Source: Camellia lanceoleosa
Taxonomy: Eukaryota > Streptophyta > Magnoliopsida > Ericales > Theaceae
Assembly (NCBI GenBank): GCA_025200525.1
Contig: CM045762.1
Span: forward strand, 3,038,001 to 3,102,000
DNA: 64,000 nucleotides
Direction: 5' to 3'
This document shows positions 35,501 through 51,694 of this stretch, piece after piece. A program made the position numbers and the translations under genes. Below the pieces are notes generated by a model that did no database searches, was not told the origin of the DNA, and worked only from the letters and a program-made list of their open reading frames with translations. Positions within the stretch are counted from its first letter, which is position 1. Every line of letters begins with the position of its first letter.

Positions 35501-38500
35501 TTTTCTTGGCAGGTGGATCCCCAAGATATTGTTATGGTATGTGGATATATTTACATACTCCGAACTTGCTACAAATCATAAAATACAAAATGATTTATAT
35601 AATTACACTGTAGGATTAAATTTTTTATCCTTTGATCTGTGATGAACTCTAAAATTTCAAAGAATTTGCAGAATTCCTTGGAAGAGTGTGGTAGAAGTAA
35701 ATTTTTTTTTTTGAAGATCTTAATTCGTTGTTTTAATGTAAAATTTACAAACATAATCAATTGCCAGACCATTTTAACTATCCTCAATTGCTCTTGATTG
35801 GAACATATCTCATGCAAGAGTTCACAAATAAAACAAGGTGCTTTCTTCTGTTTTGAAGTTGTTGGAAAGCTAATTGCATAATCTGAAAATGCTGCCTCTG
35901 CATGGTGCATTGGTATTGATTTTTTTTAGAAATCATTAGGGCTTAAATTTAGATGGGTGTTCTTATTTTATATTTAGATGAAGGATTCCTAAGATTAAAT
36001 GCTGAGATTTTTTTTAGAAAAAAAAAAAAAAAAAAAAAAAAAAACACATAAAAAATGTACCTTTAGAAAGAAAAAAAAAAAAAAAAAAAATTCCTATCCA
36101 AATACCAGTTAACAAAGTTATATAAAAAATGTGACCATCCTTCCATTCAACTCAATATGAATTCAAGAACCTTTGGCCTGGAATGCTCTTACCAACATTT
36201 CTTCCTGTTAAATGAATTTCATGACTGAACTATACAAGCTACTAATACATTTTTACCCTATTTGAAGCGATAGATAGCGTTTTAACAGATCAATAAAGCA
36301 ACAATTGGGCACCTGTTGCTCCTTTAGGCCACTTTATTTTGGAGGCACCATTTTCTCTCTGTCTGAAGGTTTTATTCATAGGACCATAGGAGTCTTCTTC
36401 CGTTGGTGAATTGATAAGGTATCACTGTCCATGTAGGCATGCAAGGTTGCTACTTTTCAGTATAAGAATAATTAGTTCATGATAATTGATCAAATTAATT
36501 GAAAGAAAGACGCAACTATCACCTTAATCCACACTACCAGCCCAGGCCATCTCTTTATGGTTGTTTTTTGGTAGCCTAATGCTAGGCTTCATCTCAATGT
36601 TATATTTTATGTCATCTCACTTCTCATCATATTCATCCTTTTCTATTCTATGATTTAGCACCACACCTTTGCCTCATTTTTTTCACCCTTCATATATTTA
36701 TTCAAAAAAGAAAGAGGTAATGTTTTACATGTTTCCAAAAGAAAAGTTTGATGTTGAGTAATGCTTCAATTGGTGAGATGCCTCTATCTTCATAGTGCAA
36801 TACTTTTGTGGCGTTCAATTTTATTTCTTTCTTGTTTCCTCCAATTACTTTGAGTGATATGAGACTAGGGGATCATTTATTTGTTATTGTTCTTACGGGA
36901 CTGAAACATTTGAGGGTTGAATCATTTACTGTTAGACAGTAGATTATGAATGGCATCCCTTTGGGATACTTGAGTCATGGCAACTTGACTCCAACTGAAA
37001 GGAATGGAATGATGTTGATTGTTAATTGAATATTTATCTTTCTAAGTAAAATAGGAAGGAGGTGTATTATGCAATGTTGGAATTTAACCTTATTATGGTT
37101 GATAATGCCTCCCTACAACTTATTGGTTCCTCCCCTCCCTTGACATGGAAGAATTGAATGACAAAATAAGATCCTGCATTACATACAAGATTGTGTGCAT
37201 TCTTAGTGACTTTTGATGATTCATGGAGCCCTTTCCCTATGTTTCCTATGATATTGTCCACCATTCGCTACAAAGCTTATTTAGGCCACGTTTGTTTGGC
37301 GGATTAGGTTGGATGAGATTGTTAGTGAGAGAATGGTTAGTGAAGAAATTGTTAATGTAGGAATTATTAGTGAGGGGATTAAGTAAAAGTGTATTTGTTT
37401 TGATGATAGTGTGGGATATAGTTAGTGATGGGATTATTAAATTGTTTTTATATAAAATAAATAAAAAAAATTATTTCTATATTAAAAAAAAAAAACTAAA
37501 ACAAATATTAAAATAAACAGGTGCACTTGATAAAAAAAATAAAAAATAAAAAAATAATTTTTTTATATAGAATAGACTCAATCCACTCACTATTTTTCTA
37601 ATCTTATCCAAAATCCAGCCAAGCTAATCCCCCTTCTGAGGGAGATTACTAAGCCTCTCACACTGTTAATACCCCCTACCAAATCATCACCAAACAAGGT
37701 GTGGGTGGGACCCACACCCATACTAATCCAATCCAGTCCCCTACCCCGCTAAACAAACATGGCCTTATGGTATTTTTTCCTTCTTTCTATTTGATCTTAA
37801 ACTGGCTGTTTCATTGCCTAATTAATGAATATACTCAAGCAACTTATGACTGCAAGCTGAATGACTTTTGATGATTTATAGAGCCTGTTTCCCACTGTTT
37901 TTTATTTTTTCGCGTCCATCATTTGTTACTAAGCTTATACTAATAACTTTCCTTTTCTTTCATTTTATTTGATCTTGAACTTTTGTTTCATGCCTCATTC
38001 TCTTATTGATGAATAAACTCAACTTGTTTTATTATGTTATATTTGTAATTGATTGACAAATTAATTTCAAAAGCTCTTAAACATTTTGCCAAACAATCTT
38101 AAGAAATTGGGCCAGTGTTTTCAATATATACCAGGAGTCTTTTGTTTCTCATGATCAAGTTATTAGTTGTCATTTGTCAAGTAAATACATTATACTCTAA
38201 TCATTCAGCAAAGTTTTAGCTAACATGGGGTTGTTGCCTTTGCTGTAGCTAGTTCTTTCTTGGCACATGAAGGCAGCCACTATGTGTGAATTTTCCAAGC
38301 AGGAGTTCATTGGTGGTTTGCAAGCTCTTGGGTAACTATTGGTCAAGTTCTATGTTAGTTTGCTGTTTCTTTTTAATTCCAATAATAACGGAGTTTATAT
38401 TTTTAATATCAGGATAGATTCGCTGGAGAAATTCCGTGATCGTATGCAATTTATGCGTTCTGAGCTGAAAGATGAGCGTATGAATACATGACATTCAATT

Positions 38501-41500
38501 TTCCTCATTAGTTGCAAGTAGTTATAAATTATAACCCACGTTGCTCCTATTTCATGTCATGTTGCTTGTGACAATGACAGTTCATATGTTGACATATATC
38601 TTGATGAGAAACTAAAACGCTTTAGGAGAAGATTGATTTGATCAGCTTCAGCATAATATGTTGAATTTCAACTATTTTGTTACTAAATTAATCTTCTTTT
38701 ATTATGATCATCCAGAAAAATTTCGTGAGATCTACAACTTTGCTTTTGGCTGGGCAAAAGAGAAGGTATGCATACTAAGCACAAAGACTTGGATTGCATT
38801 TATTATCATTATTGAGTCTCCCAAGTTAAAAGATTGGTTCATACTGTCCAAAGTTCCAGAAAAATTTCAACCTTGCTATAACTTTTTATGTTTACCCTTG
38901 TAGTGGCTTCACCTGTTCTGTTTGTGATGCTTGTTTTGGTGGATAGCTTTCTTGATGAATGAAAAATAATCTGGCTTGAAGTACATGCTTGCCCGTGTCC
39001 TGTGTAATGCAATTAAAAGAAATTAGAATGACATCCAATTCCTAAAGCAAGAGTGAGAACGGCTATCTCTAGAAGTAATGCAGTTGAAAACGTCAGCATG
39101 ACAGTATTTATATACAAATAGTAAATGTCCATGCAAGTTAAAATTATATAACGGGATTAACAATAAAAAGCATTCTAGCTTAGTGGCTTCTTTTGGGTTG
39201 TTTCAGAGTTGATCGAGATGTGAGTTTAAATATCTGCTGGCAAAAGACATTTTAATTTTTACCAAGGAAGCAGAAAGCACCCAAACATAGTTAAACTGTC
39301 CTGTCATTGTTCCGTTTTGTGGCTCCTACAGGGTGGCTTCAGAGTTGGTCAAGGTTTGAATGCCTGCTGGCAGAAATATTTTGACTTTTACCTAGGAAGC
39401 AGACACCTCCCAAACAGTCAGTCTCTGCAGTTGGTGCAAAAGAAAAATGGAATCCACAACCAGATGATTAATCTTGAGTCAAATGCCAAATTTATGATTT
39501 TTACTTGGTCAAATGGCATAATTGATAGGGTTGCAAGGTCAAGGGTTAAATCCATGAATTGGAGGGCTATCTGCCCCGAAGCTCAACAGATTAGTCCTCG
39601 AGGACATGACCAAATTAGTTTATTCTTTATGCATACAAATGTAATCCTGCTAATTTTTGCCCTTTTAAAATCTCTTTTTCTTTGAAGGGAGATTGGATAT
39701 GGATTCTTGTGATGATAAGTATGCATTTTATACATTGTAACTGTAGGATACGTGCAGCATTTCAGCACTTCCAACAATGAATGTTTGTGTAGCAATACTC
39801 TGATATAATTTGGTTACGTTAGATATATCTCTATAATCTGCAGTTACTGATAATTCTTCTCAATTGCAGGGTCAGAAGTCTTTGGCATTGGATACTGCAA
39901 TCGGGATGTGGCAGTTGCTTTTTGCAGAAAAGCAGTGGCCATTGGTTGATCACTGGTGCCAGTTCTTGCAGGTAGCTTAATGGATCATACCTTGTTAAAT
40001 TTTTAAAAAATTGCTATTTGGACTAGAGTGAGTGGTGATATGTTTATAACTTGCAACGTGCATACAATAGTCATCAATACTCATATTCCCCTACTATTTA
40101 TTGAGTGGCCTAATCATGTCTGTTAGTCTCATATTAAATGGCAAGTTGGCAGCCTGTTATTAGTTCCATGAAGGGTCTGGTTAGAGTGGGGAAAGGTTTC
40201 AGTTTTTCTCCCTCATATGGAGTTTCTTTTCTTGAATATGGAAAAGATATGCTCCCCTGGAAGAGCTATGACTACAAAAGCAAGATATGTCCTGCATAAT
40301 CTTCAAAGGTAAAACATCTGTGGGATGCACAAGGTTAAGATGTCTCTGACTATGCTTGGTTATGCCACCCTTTTTGGATAGAAATACAAAGGATATAAAA
40401 ATATTATATTAAAAAAAAAAAGAAAAAGAGAGAGACTTGCATATTGGTGGCTGTTTCTTAATGTTTTATGGGAGGAGTGTTTTGACATAATTTTGAGTAC
40501 AATTGTCTGCTCTTTTCTTGGTGCCAGGGAACTTGTCAGTGATTTCCAATATGTTATTATTTGCAGTATTGTGTCTGTGAATGTGTTCATGTTGAGGTGA
40601 TGAAGTTTAGTTAAAGAAAAATGTTGTATGTCACCAGGTTTTTTTTTTCACCATTATGTGTCTCTGTTTATGTGGATTTTTGTGATCGTTTCTTTGTTTG
40701 GAAATAATCATTAAAGAAATAATGAAGGCGAATAATATTTTTTCCATGTATCCCATTGATTAAAACAGTGAAAAAAATTCAGTGATATGCATTGCTCTTA
40801 GTTATATTACTAATTTGAACTCCCTAGAGTCTACATTCATTTATCTTTTCATATTTCTGTCTAATAAATGTCAATTTCTCTATTTGGTAGGCCCGGCATA
40901 ACAAAGCAATATCTAGGGACACTTGGTCTCAACTACTGGAATTTGCACGGGTAAGATATGAAGCAATAACCTACGATGCCCAAAGCTGCCATACACTTCT
41001 GTATGCATTTGGTGCCTTTTCTAATTGTTTTCATCTGCTCACATCCACCTGACTGATGAATAATCTCCCTGAACCACTGGCCCCATGCTGGCACACTCCT
41101 ACATACGTAGGTCCATAAGTGGCTAGGAAATAGGAGCTGATCCCTCTCTGTTTGTGTGTGCGTGCACATGTGCGCCTCGCATTTCTTCCCTGATCTATAT
41201 CTTTAGTCCAGTGCAGCCTTTCCAAATAGGGAACTTATGATAGGAACAATACTTGTGGTCTGGCTTCCCTAGCAATTGGATTCTAATCAAAATATAGTTT
41301 TACAGCTTTTTTCTAAACATTGGAATTGTTGTGTAAAGTACTGAATTTGGTCGACATGTTGAATTCGTTTTTTCAATGGTAATTAAAATAACCATATAAT
41401 GTTAAGGCCATGGGTATTCTTTCCTCACTATGGGTGAGTACAGCACAAGGTGATGATGGCATCACTAACATTTGTAATGTCGACTGTTATTACAGATGGT

Positions 41501-41630
41501 GGACCCTACACTATCAAACTATGATGCAGAAGGTGCTTGGCCATATCTCATTGACGAATTTGTTGAATACTTGAACGAGAATGGCATCATTCAAAAAGGT
41601 CAGTTGAATGACTGGAGCCAGAAATGCTGA
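29532..41630 (+). CDS. DCN1: DCN1-like protein (cullin neddylation E3), one exon frameshifted
   Basis: DCN1-like proteins promote NEDD8 transfer to cullins, switching on cullin-RING ubiquitin ligases. Coding exons: 29532-29534, 30787-30848, 32136-32273, 35209-35267, 35513-35536, 38249-38331, 38413-38477, 38716-38765, 39870-39971, 40891-40950, 41496-41630. The product would be 259 residues, normal for the family. A UBA-like helix region comes first ([29 protein letters not shown]), then the PONY domain ([75 protein letters not shown]). Exon 1 supplies only the ATG. Intron 3 appears to start GC rather than GT. In exon 3, near 32216-32222, CAAAGTTAAA stands where homologs suggest CAAGTTAAA; the extra A gives an immediate stop. 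Removing one base restores 260 codons, so this is either an assembly indel or a recent knockout. A poly(A)-like AATAAA lies at 41819-41824. Confidence 0.93.
30100..30729 (-). pseudogene. Ty3/gypsy polyprotein C-terminal fragment in DCN1 intron 1
   Basis: The minus strand reads [20 protein letters not shown], then [24 protein letters not shown] and TLPQLGDEG. After a stop near 30430 it continues [20 protein letters not shown] and [11 protein letters not shown] near 30345. This is the integrase C-terminal and chromodomain-like tail of a gypsy element. A deletion between VIQRIGKV and HLVFHVS, plus stops, shows it is dead. It lies antisense to the host gene and within the intron. Confidence 0.8.
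31826..31957. mobile_element. Tourist-like MITE in DCN1 intron 2
   Basis: Left end AGCCTCGTTTGGAAAGTGG, right end TTCCCAAACCAAGCC, flanked by TAA at 31823-31825 and 31958-31960. The interior has ACATCACCTCTCTACTTTTC and ACACCTTTTCGTAAAAAAC, shared with the copies at 34495, 54374 and 54535. 132 bp. Confidence 0.78.
32353..32790. mobile_element. Possible old nested MITEs in DCN1 intron 3
   Basis: The left end TGTGTTTGGTGAGGTTTTGT is an imperfect inverted match to CTCTACCAAATGTTACCC at the right. Within it, TGTGTTTGGTTATGAGTTGT (32589) pairs with AAAACTCATAACCAAACTA (32674), which looks like a second, smaller element. No clean target duplication. Confidence 0.4.
34495..34717. mobile_element. 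Tourist-like MITE in DCN1 intron 3
   Basis: Left end GGCCTTGTTTGGCAACATC; the right end, reversed, reads GGCCTCATTTGGGAACATG. Flanked by TAA at 34492-34494 and 34718-34720, giving 223 bp. A close relative in the opposite orientation lies at 55916-56139 (224 bp). Confidence 0.85.
34877..35115. mobile_element. MITE with GCCCTGTTTG termini in DCN1 intron 3
   Basis: Left end GCCCTGTTTGTTACTGCTTA; the right end, reversed, is GCCCTGTTTGGTAGAGCTG. CTTTA directly flanks both sides (34872-34876 and 35116-35120). The 239-bp body is rich in AGCTTATAGCTT and TAAGCTGA and folds back on itself. Termini suggest hAT-like, but a 5-bp duplication is unusual for plant hAT elements, so the superfamily is open. 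Confidence 0.75.
36013..36090. repeat. Two poly(A) tracts in DCN1 intron 5
   Basis: Runs of about 26 and 21 A, separated by about 26 bases. Prone to length error in sequencing; could be the tail of an unrecognised retroposon. Confidence 0.6.
37284..37764. mobile_element. Tourist-like MITE in DCN1 intron 5 (481 bp)
   Basis: Left end GGCCACGTTTGTTTGGCGGA; the right end, reversed, is GGCCATGTTTGTTTAGCGGG, over 20 positions with four mismatches. TTA flanks at 37281-37283 and 37765-37767. A PIF/Harbinger-type target site is clear. No transposase frame. Confidence 0.88.
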
Positions 41631-42849
41631 TGTTGTGGTGTATGATATGATGAAGTGTGTCCGATTTAGTATGATTCTGAGTTTGTTTTACCCCATGATT
41701 GAATCTCTTTTATGTTCAAACCAGAAATATGTTGAAATACAAAAGAGGGACAATACTGGGTGGTGTTTCTTTTTCAGTGATGGGATTATTGATTTTGATT
41801 ATATGAATTTTTTAATGAAATAAATGCTAGGGTACATGCTGCTCTGCTTGGTGCAGTTTATGGGGTTAATTATAAACTGAAAAAATATATATATATTGAG
41901 AAAGAAAAGAATACTTTATTTTAGTCTCTGTTTTCTAATTATCAATATATATATATATATTTGGAGAAGGTTTTAGTATATACAACACAAATATATAATC
42001 TAATCTAGGAGAGGGGAGATGAGATGAGATGAGACTCAAAACCCACACCTTGTGTCTGGTAACACTTGGGCTATCTCTGTCTCCTAATTATTATCAATTT
42101 TTATCTTATAAGTTGCACAAAACAGTTTTAGACCGTGACTACTCTCTCTCTACACACTTTCTTTCTATCCGCAGTGAGATATGCTTTCGCAAAGGTGGTT
42201 GTGGAGAAAAATAAGAGGCATATTTAGAAGCTCCCAAAGCAGGGTTACTTATTATTTTTAAGGTAAATTATACATACATTCTTAAAATTTAATTGAATTA
42301 CAAATCACTTTTTATAATTCTGAAAATTATATTTTACTATTAATTTCATAATAAATCGTAAAAATTAATTAATAATTTTTAATAATATTATAAATATATT
42401 TTAATTAATAATTTAGATAATTTTTTTATTGTATAGGAGAATAATTATGTATTTCATTTTTTTATTAATCTTGTTAAATAAAAAAGTATTTCTAATTTTT
42501 CAAATCATAAAGAACAATGTGTTTTAAACAAACTTTAGATGGTATATTTGTAATTTACCCTTATTTTTAAAATAAAAATTCTTTCCCACATGTTCTTATG
42601 GTGGCCTGAGATAAACACTCGACATAAACAAATCATATATATGTATTACTAAAGTGAGTTCATACTCGTGTGGAATCTTCATTATTTTTAGGTCCCGTTA
42701 TGAAACTCATAGAAAGGCTCAAATGATATGATGATGATAACAAGGACCAATTAAACACAAAAATGACTGAAATTTATGAAGTGCTCCTTTTAACTAAAAT
42801 CAATGCAGGCTCCAAAAAATGAAACAGCAGTCTCCTCCTCCCAGACCAC
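41631..42849. other. Convergent 3' ends of DCN1 and GAPCP
   Basis: Contains the 3' untranslated region of the plus-strand DCN1-like gene (AATAAA at 41819-41824), AT dinucleotide tracts near 41886-41900 and 41945-41960, and AT-rich DNA with no recognised gene up to the GAPCP stop codon. The two genes end about 1.2 kb apart, tail to tail. Confidence 0.55.
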
Positions 42850-47769
<4,920 letters not shown>

Positions 47770-47896
47770 TGCCACACAGAACCTCAGTCAGAAGTCGTCT
47801 TTGGCTTTCTCAAGAGAAAATGCAATCAACTCCCCTCTCCCTCTAGTAGTTTTTTTTCTTTTTTTTTTGGGTATAAGGTGAGCGAAGATTCTTAGA

Positions 47897-47931
<35 letters not shown>

Positions 47932-48010
47932 AGTAGTAAAAGAGTTGCCTTCTTCTCTTCTATATATATACTCTACGTTATATATATCTCTGTCTCTAAA
48001 GCGAAAGGAG
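47770..48010 (-). promoter_or_regulatory. GAPCP 5' leader and probable core promoter
   Basis: Upstream of the start codon on the minus strand lie a GA/CT microsatellite (47902-47928) and TATATATA tracts at about 47961-47970 and 47979-47988. A TATA box some 190-220 bp upstream of the ATG fits a plant core promoter. The exact start site is not defined. Confidence 0.45.
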
Positions 48011-48708
48011 GCATGATGCAAAAAGGGGTTGGTTTCCCTCTTACATTCTAAAACTACCTACCACACCGCCTACCCACCCACCATCTGCACGTACGTAGGG
48101 TAGGGTAGGGTTGGGTAGGACTTAGAGCGCGGGAGGTGTGAGTTTTGTCGTCTTCTGCAGGAGCAGATCTGTGCTGAGCTGACGTCTCCCTCGAAACCCA
48201 CGTCACGCAAACCTGCCACCCTTTTTCTCCTTGAAAAGTCAGACCTATGTGGTTAGATTATGAAAAAAAAAATGTTATAGATGTTAATTTTTTTATTAAA
48301 TAAATAATAAAAAGTCTCATATACATATAGAGTTTGTATTACGAAAAATGTTTGGAGCCTCTAATTTTATGATTTAAAAGTGATTTAAATGATCAAAACG
48401 ATATTATTTTAGCCATTTAAATGTTGTTTTGTATTCAAAACGACGTTATTTTGATCATTTGAGTCACAAAATTTAGACCCCTACCATTGTTACATATTTA
48501 TGTGAGGTGTTTGATTATTTAAAAATTAATTTATGTAATGTAAAATTTATATAAAGTTTATACAATTTGTGGTAGTAGAGATAATTTTTGAATCAATAGG
48601 AGTATTTACTTATGATTTGATTTAAATTTTTATTATTTAAATTTTTATAATTTAATTTCTATATTTTAAGTTCACCTTTGATTTGATTATTGTTTCATCT
48701 AAATTTTA
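48011..48708. other. Intergenic, no gene seen
   Basis: Upstream flank of GAPCP. It includes GTAGGGTAGGGTAGGGTTGGG-like G-rich repeats near 48096-48120 and AAACGACGTTATTTTGATCA near 48440-48460, part of a loose inverted repeat with 48395. No coding or RNA gene recognised. Confidence 0.45.
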
Positions 48709-48972
48709 GGCTAAGTTTGGGATATCCCAAATAATCTAAAAAGTCAAAAAGTTACTCAAAAAGTTAAAAAGTTAATACTATTCACCAAAAGTCAACAATT
48801 ACTTACATGACTCCAATTCAAATTTTCCTCTAAAAATTAATTTTTACAATTTTTTATTACACATTTTTCCATAAAAAGTTAAAAAGTTAACCCAAACATC
48901 CATATTTTCAACCTCACTTTTTTAGTCAAAAAAGACAAAAAGTACACTTATTTAGTCTTCCCAAACAAGGCC
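48709..48972. mobile_element. Tourist-like MITE
   Basis: Left end GGCTAAGTTTGGGATATCCC; the right end, reversed, is GGCCTTGTTTGGGAAGAC. The flanks are TTA (48706-48708) and TAA (48973-48975), so the duplication is imperfect. The interior has AAAAAGTCAAAAAGTTACTC and TTTTTCCATAAAAAGTTAAA, shared with a damaged fragment at 27955-28070. Confidence 0.7.
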
Positions 48973-49650
48973 TAAGTTAATTGTCCAAAAATTGCTACAT
49001 TTAACATCCCATATATTTTTAAAGAAGTCTAAAAATTTAAAAATTAATAGGCACAATTATTTCATATAAAATAAGTCCTATCTTATAACGGTAATCATAT
49101 GTTTAGTTTCAGTTTTCTAAATTTAATTTTTTTGAAAATTAATTTTTTATTTTTAGTGAATATTTTTAAGATTTTAAGTATTTTTTATATTTTTTTAGAT
49201 GTACCTTACTTAGATGTATCTAAAAAGTAAAATATTTGTTAAAAATATTTCAAAAAATTAATAAATACACAAAAATATGAAACATATACTAAATTTTCGT
49301 TTTTTTTTTATATTTTTGGTATTTATTGAATTTTTTTAAAAAAAAATTCACAAAAATTATACTTTTTACGTGTATTTATATTAGGTGTGTCTAAAAATTA
49401 AAAAAATTACTTAAAATATTAAAAAAATCAATAAAAATAAAGAAATACAAAAAACAAAAAAGTATAATTTTTTGAAAAATATTTTCAAAACATTAGAAAC
49501 AAATATGGTGAGTATTATTTGGAGTTCTTTAACAATGTTTCATTCCATAGCACAACTTATATTACATTGTTAGAGTAAGTGCACAGTGTTGTTTTAGCAT
49601 TTCTACACCCAAATGTTACATTATTAAAGATGATTTTATAGTGTATCTAA
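48973..49650. other. AT-rich intergenic DNA
   Basis: No gene. Text near 49100-49490 (TATTTTTAAGATTTTAAGTA, AAAATTACTTAAAATATTAA) resembles 33760-34040 in DCN1 intron 3, so a dispersed AT-rich repeat is likely. Its boundaries were not found. Confidence 0.4.
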
Positions 49651-50121
49651 GAGCATCTCCAACCCAATCCTCTCACCAAGAGGATGAAAATAAATTTTTT
49701 TATTCAAAAAGTGAATATAGAGTATATCACTATTCATTCCAACTCCAACCATAAACCTTCATTTTCTTCACTATTCATTCCAACTCCAATTTCATTTTCT
49801 TTTTCAACAAATATTTAATTTTAAAATTTTTGTAAAATATATTTAATATTATACTCATTTTAAAGGTATGATTTTATACTTTTTATTGATGTCAATTTTA
49901 TAAAAATTAAACTTACACATTAAAAGTTATTTCAAATATAATAAGAAATATGGAGTAAATAGTGTTTTGGAGGTCTCCTTCATTTTTTTCTCCTCCCTTC
50001 ATATTTGAAGGATCAATCCATCTTCCTTCATTTGGGAGGAAGAAATGAAGGATGGGTTGGAGTTGTTTTTGGGAGAGGATCCTCCATATTTGAAGATATG
50101 GAGGATGGGTTGGAGATGCTC
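49651..50121. mobile_element. Tourist-like MITE with GAGCATCTCCAACCC termini
   Basis: GAGCATCTCCAACCCA at the left is mirrored exactly by TGGGTTGGAGATGCTC at the right, and TAA flanks both sides (49648-49650, 50122-50124). 471 bp with no transposase. This end sequence is widespread in plant genomes. Confidence 0.9.
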
Positions 50122-50249
50122 TAATGGTTGGTGTCAAAATTATAACACTACACTTATTATTATTATTTTTTATATCATATACAGTTCATAATTTGATGTG
50201 ACTTACTCACAACCATTGGTACAATACATGAAACCTAAATTAATATGGA

Positions 50250-50640
50250 AAATGTTTGAGGGCCCGAAATACTGTTGGCTCGAATGCCCCGAATGCCCAA
50301 AACGATGTCGTTTTGGGCATTTCGTTTTTTTTTTTTTTCTTTTTTTCTTTTTTCCGCCATTGTTGTTGATCTCTGCCTTCGATTCTTGAGAGAGAAAGAG
50401 AGGGAGAGGGAGAGAGAGAGAGGTCGCCTCCTCCTCCGATCGTGCCGATCGCCGCCGATCGCGTCCTCCTCCTCCGATCGTGCCGATCGCCGCCGATCGC
50501 GTCCTCCTCCATTTTTTAGGCCCCCTCCAGTCCTTCCTCCCCCCCTCCTCCTCCCCCTCCTCCCCTTCCTCCCCTCCTTCCCTTCCTTCTTCCTTCATTT
50601 CTTCCTCAAAAAAAAAAAAAAAAAAAAAAAATTCGAGGCG
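50250..50640. repeat. GC-rich low-complexity block ending in poly(A)
   Basis: In order: a perfect inverted repeat (AATGCCCAAAACGA at 50292-50305 and its reverse complement at 50308-50321), T-rich tracts, GA repeats, two tandem copies of a 37-38-bp GATCG-rich unit (about 50433-50510), CCT/CCCTCC tracts and about 26 A. Open frames on both strands are low-complexity artefacts. It may be a retroposed sequence because of the terminal A run, but no target duplication was identified. Confidence 0.55.
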
Positions 50641-51694
50641 CCCACATTAATATTCACTACTGAATTAATATTCAACTGTTGTAACAGTATTGCATGTAAA
50701 GTAAATGTGGTGTAAACAATTAATAAATGTTTCAAATTTATGGACCTATCATGAGAGATTGAAAGAACTCTTTCTAAATTTGAACATCTTTTCAGATTTA
50801 GCACAAAATTTGATACTTAACAAGTAATTTAAGAAGAAATTTTAAAATGATAATCTAATCAGTCTTTTAAAAGGAAATTTAAAAGACTTGTGTACATTAT
50901 TTAGAAGGAATGAAATATTTGATTATACACTGTAATAGTTACTGTGATGCTAAAATTATTGCTATAGAAATGATCATGAATATGAAAGCTAGGCGGAATA
51001 CTACGTGAGGGTTTCCCGTCTTCATTTTTTAAGCCAAAAATGGAGTCTTTGTCTTGATGATATATTAAACTTTGGTTAGGTATAAAGACTTCGTTCTTTT
51101 CGTATTTCATTATTTTTGTATGGTTTTTAGCTCTTGGATTGGCCCCATTTATTTACATATTCATTTTTAAGTAACTAAACAAATATATTATTTTTTTTAA
51201 TATATATTCATTTTCTTCTCATCTAACTCAATAAAACAAAACACGAAAACCATATTTCACTTGATTTTCTGTTACTTATCTTCAATTTTCTTTATTTTTT
51301 TTTTTTTCCCCTCTCTCAATAAATTTAAGATTTGAATATAATGTTAAGGTGATAAATATAAATAAATGAGTCTCTGATATATTTATTAATAAAAACTTGA
51401 GCAAATTAAACTATAACTAGATTGTCAAAGATAATGGAAATGTAATAGATTCTCCAAAGAAGTAAAAGTTTCTTGGGAAAGATCCCTCAGAAACAAAATT
51501 TCCACCATCATTGGTGGTATTGGAATCATCGCTCATAAGGCAGCTACATGATTCAAACTTTATTAGATATATCTCTCTTTTTTCTCCTTTAATTTCTAAT
51601 ACGTAATTAATTTGTAGTTATGACCAAAAAAAAAGTGATTGATGGGTTGGATTACGGCAACGATAGCGATAAACAGAGGAGGATCTTGCGCCAT
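50641..51694. other. 3' flank of the GRAS gene
   Basis: AT-rich, with no further gene recognised. A minus-strand AATAAA (TTTATT at 51382-51387) about 310 bases past the GRAS stop could be its poly(A) signal. A T-run lies at 51293-51307. Confidence 0.4.

Noticed and set aside
39317..39685. 122-codon open frame in DCN1 intron 8
   Set aside because: The in-frame text does not match DCN1 and lacks domains. Flanking exons join cleanly without it (AKEK to GQKSLA).
50203..50715. Overlapping open frames on both strands of 90-146 codons
   Set aside because: They translate GA, CCT and GATCG repeats and poly(A) into Arg/Glu/Pro/Lys-rich strings. No domain, no codon bias.
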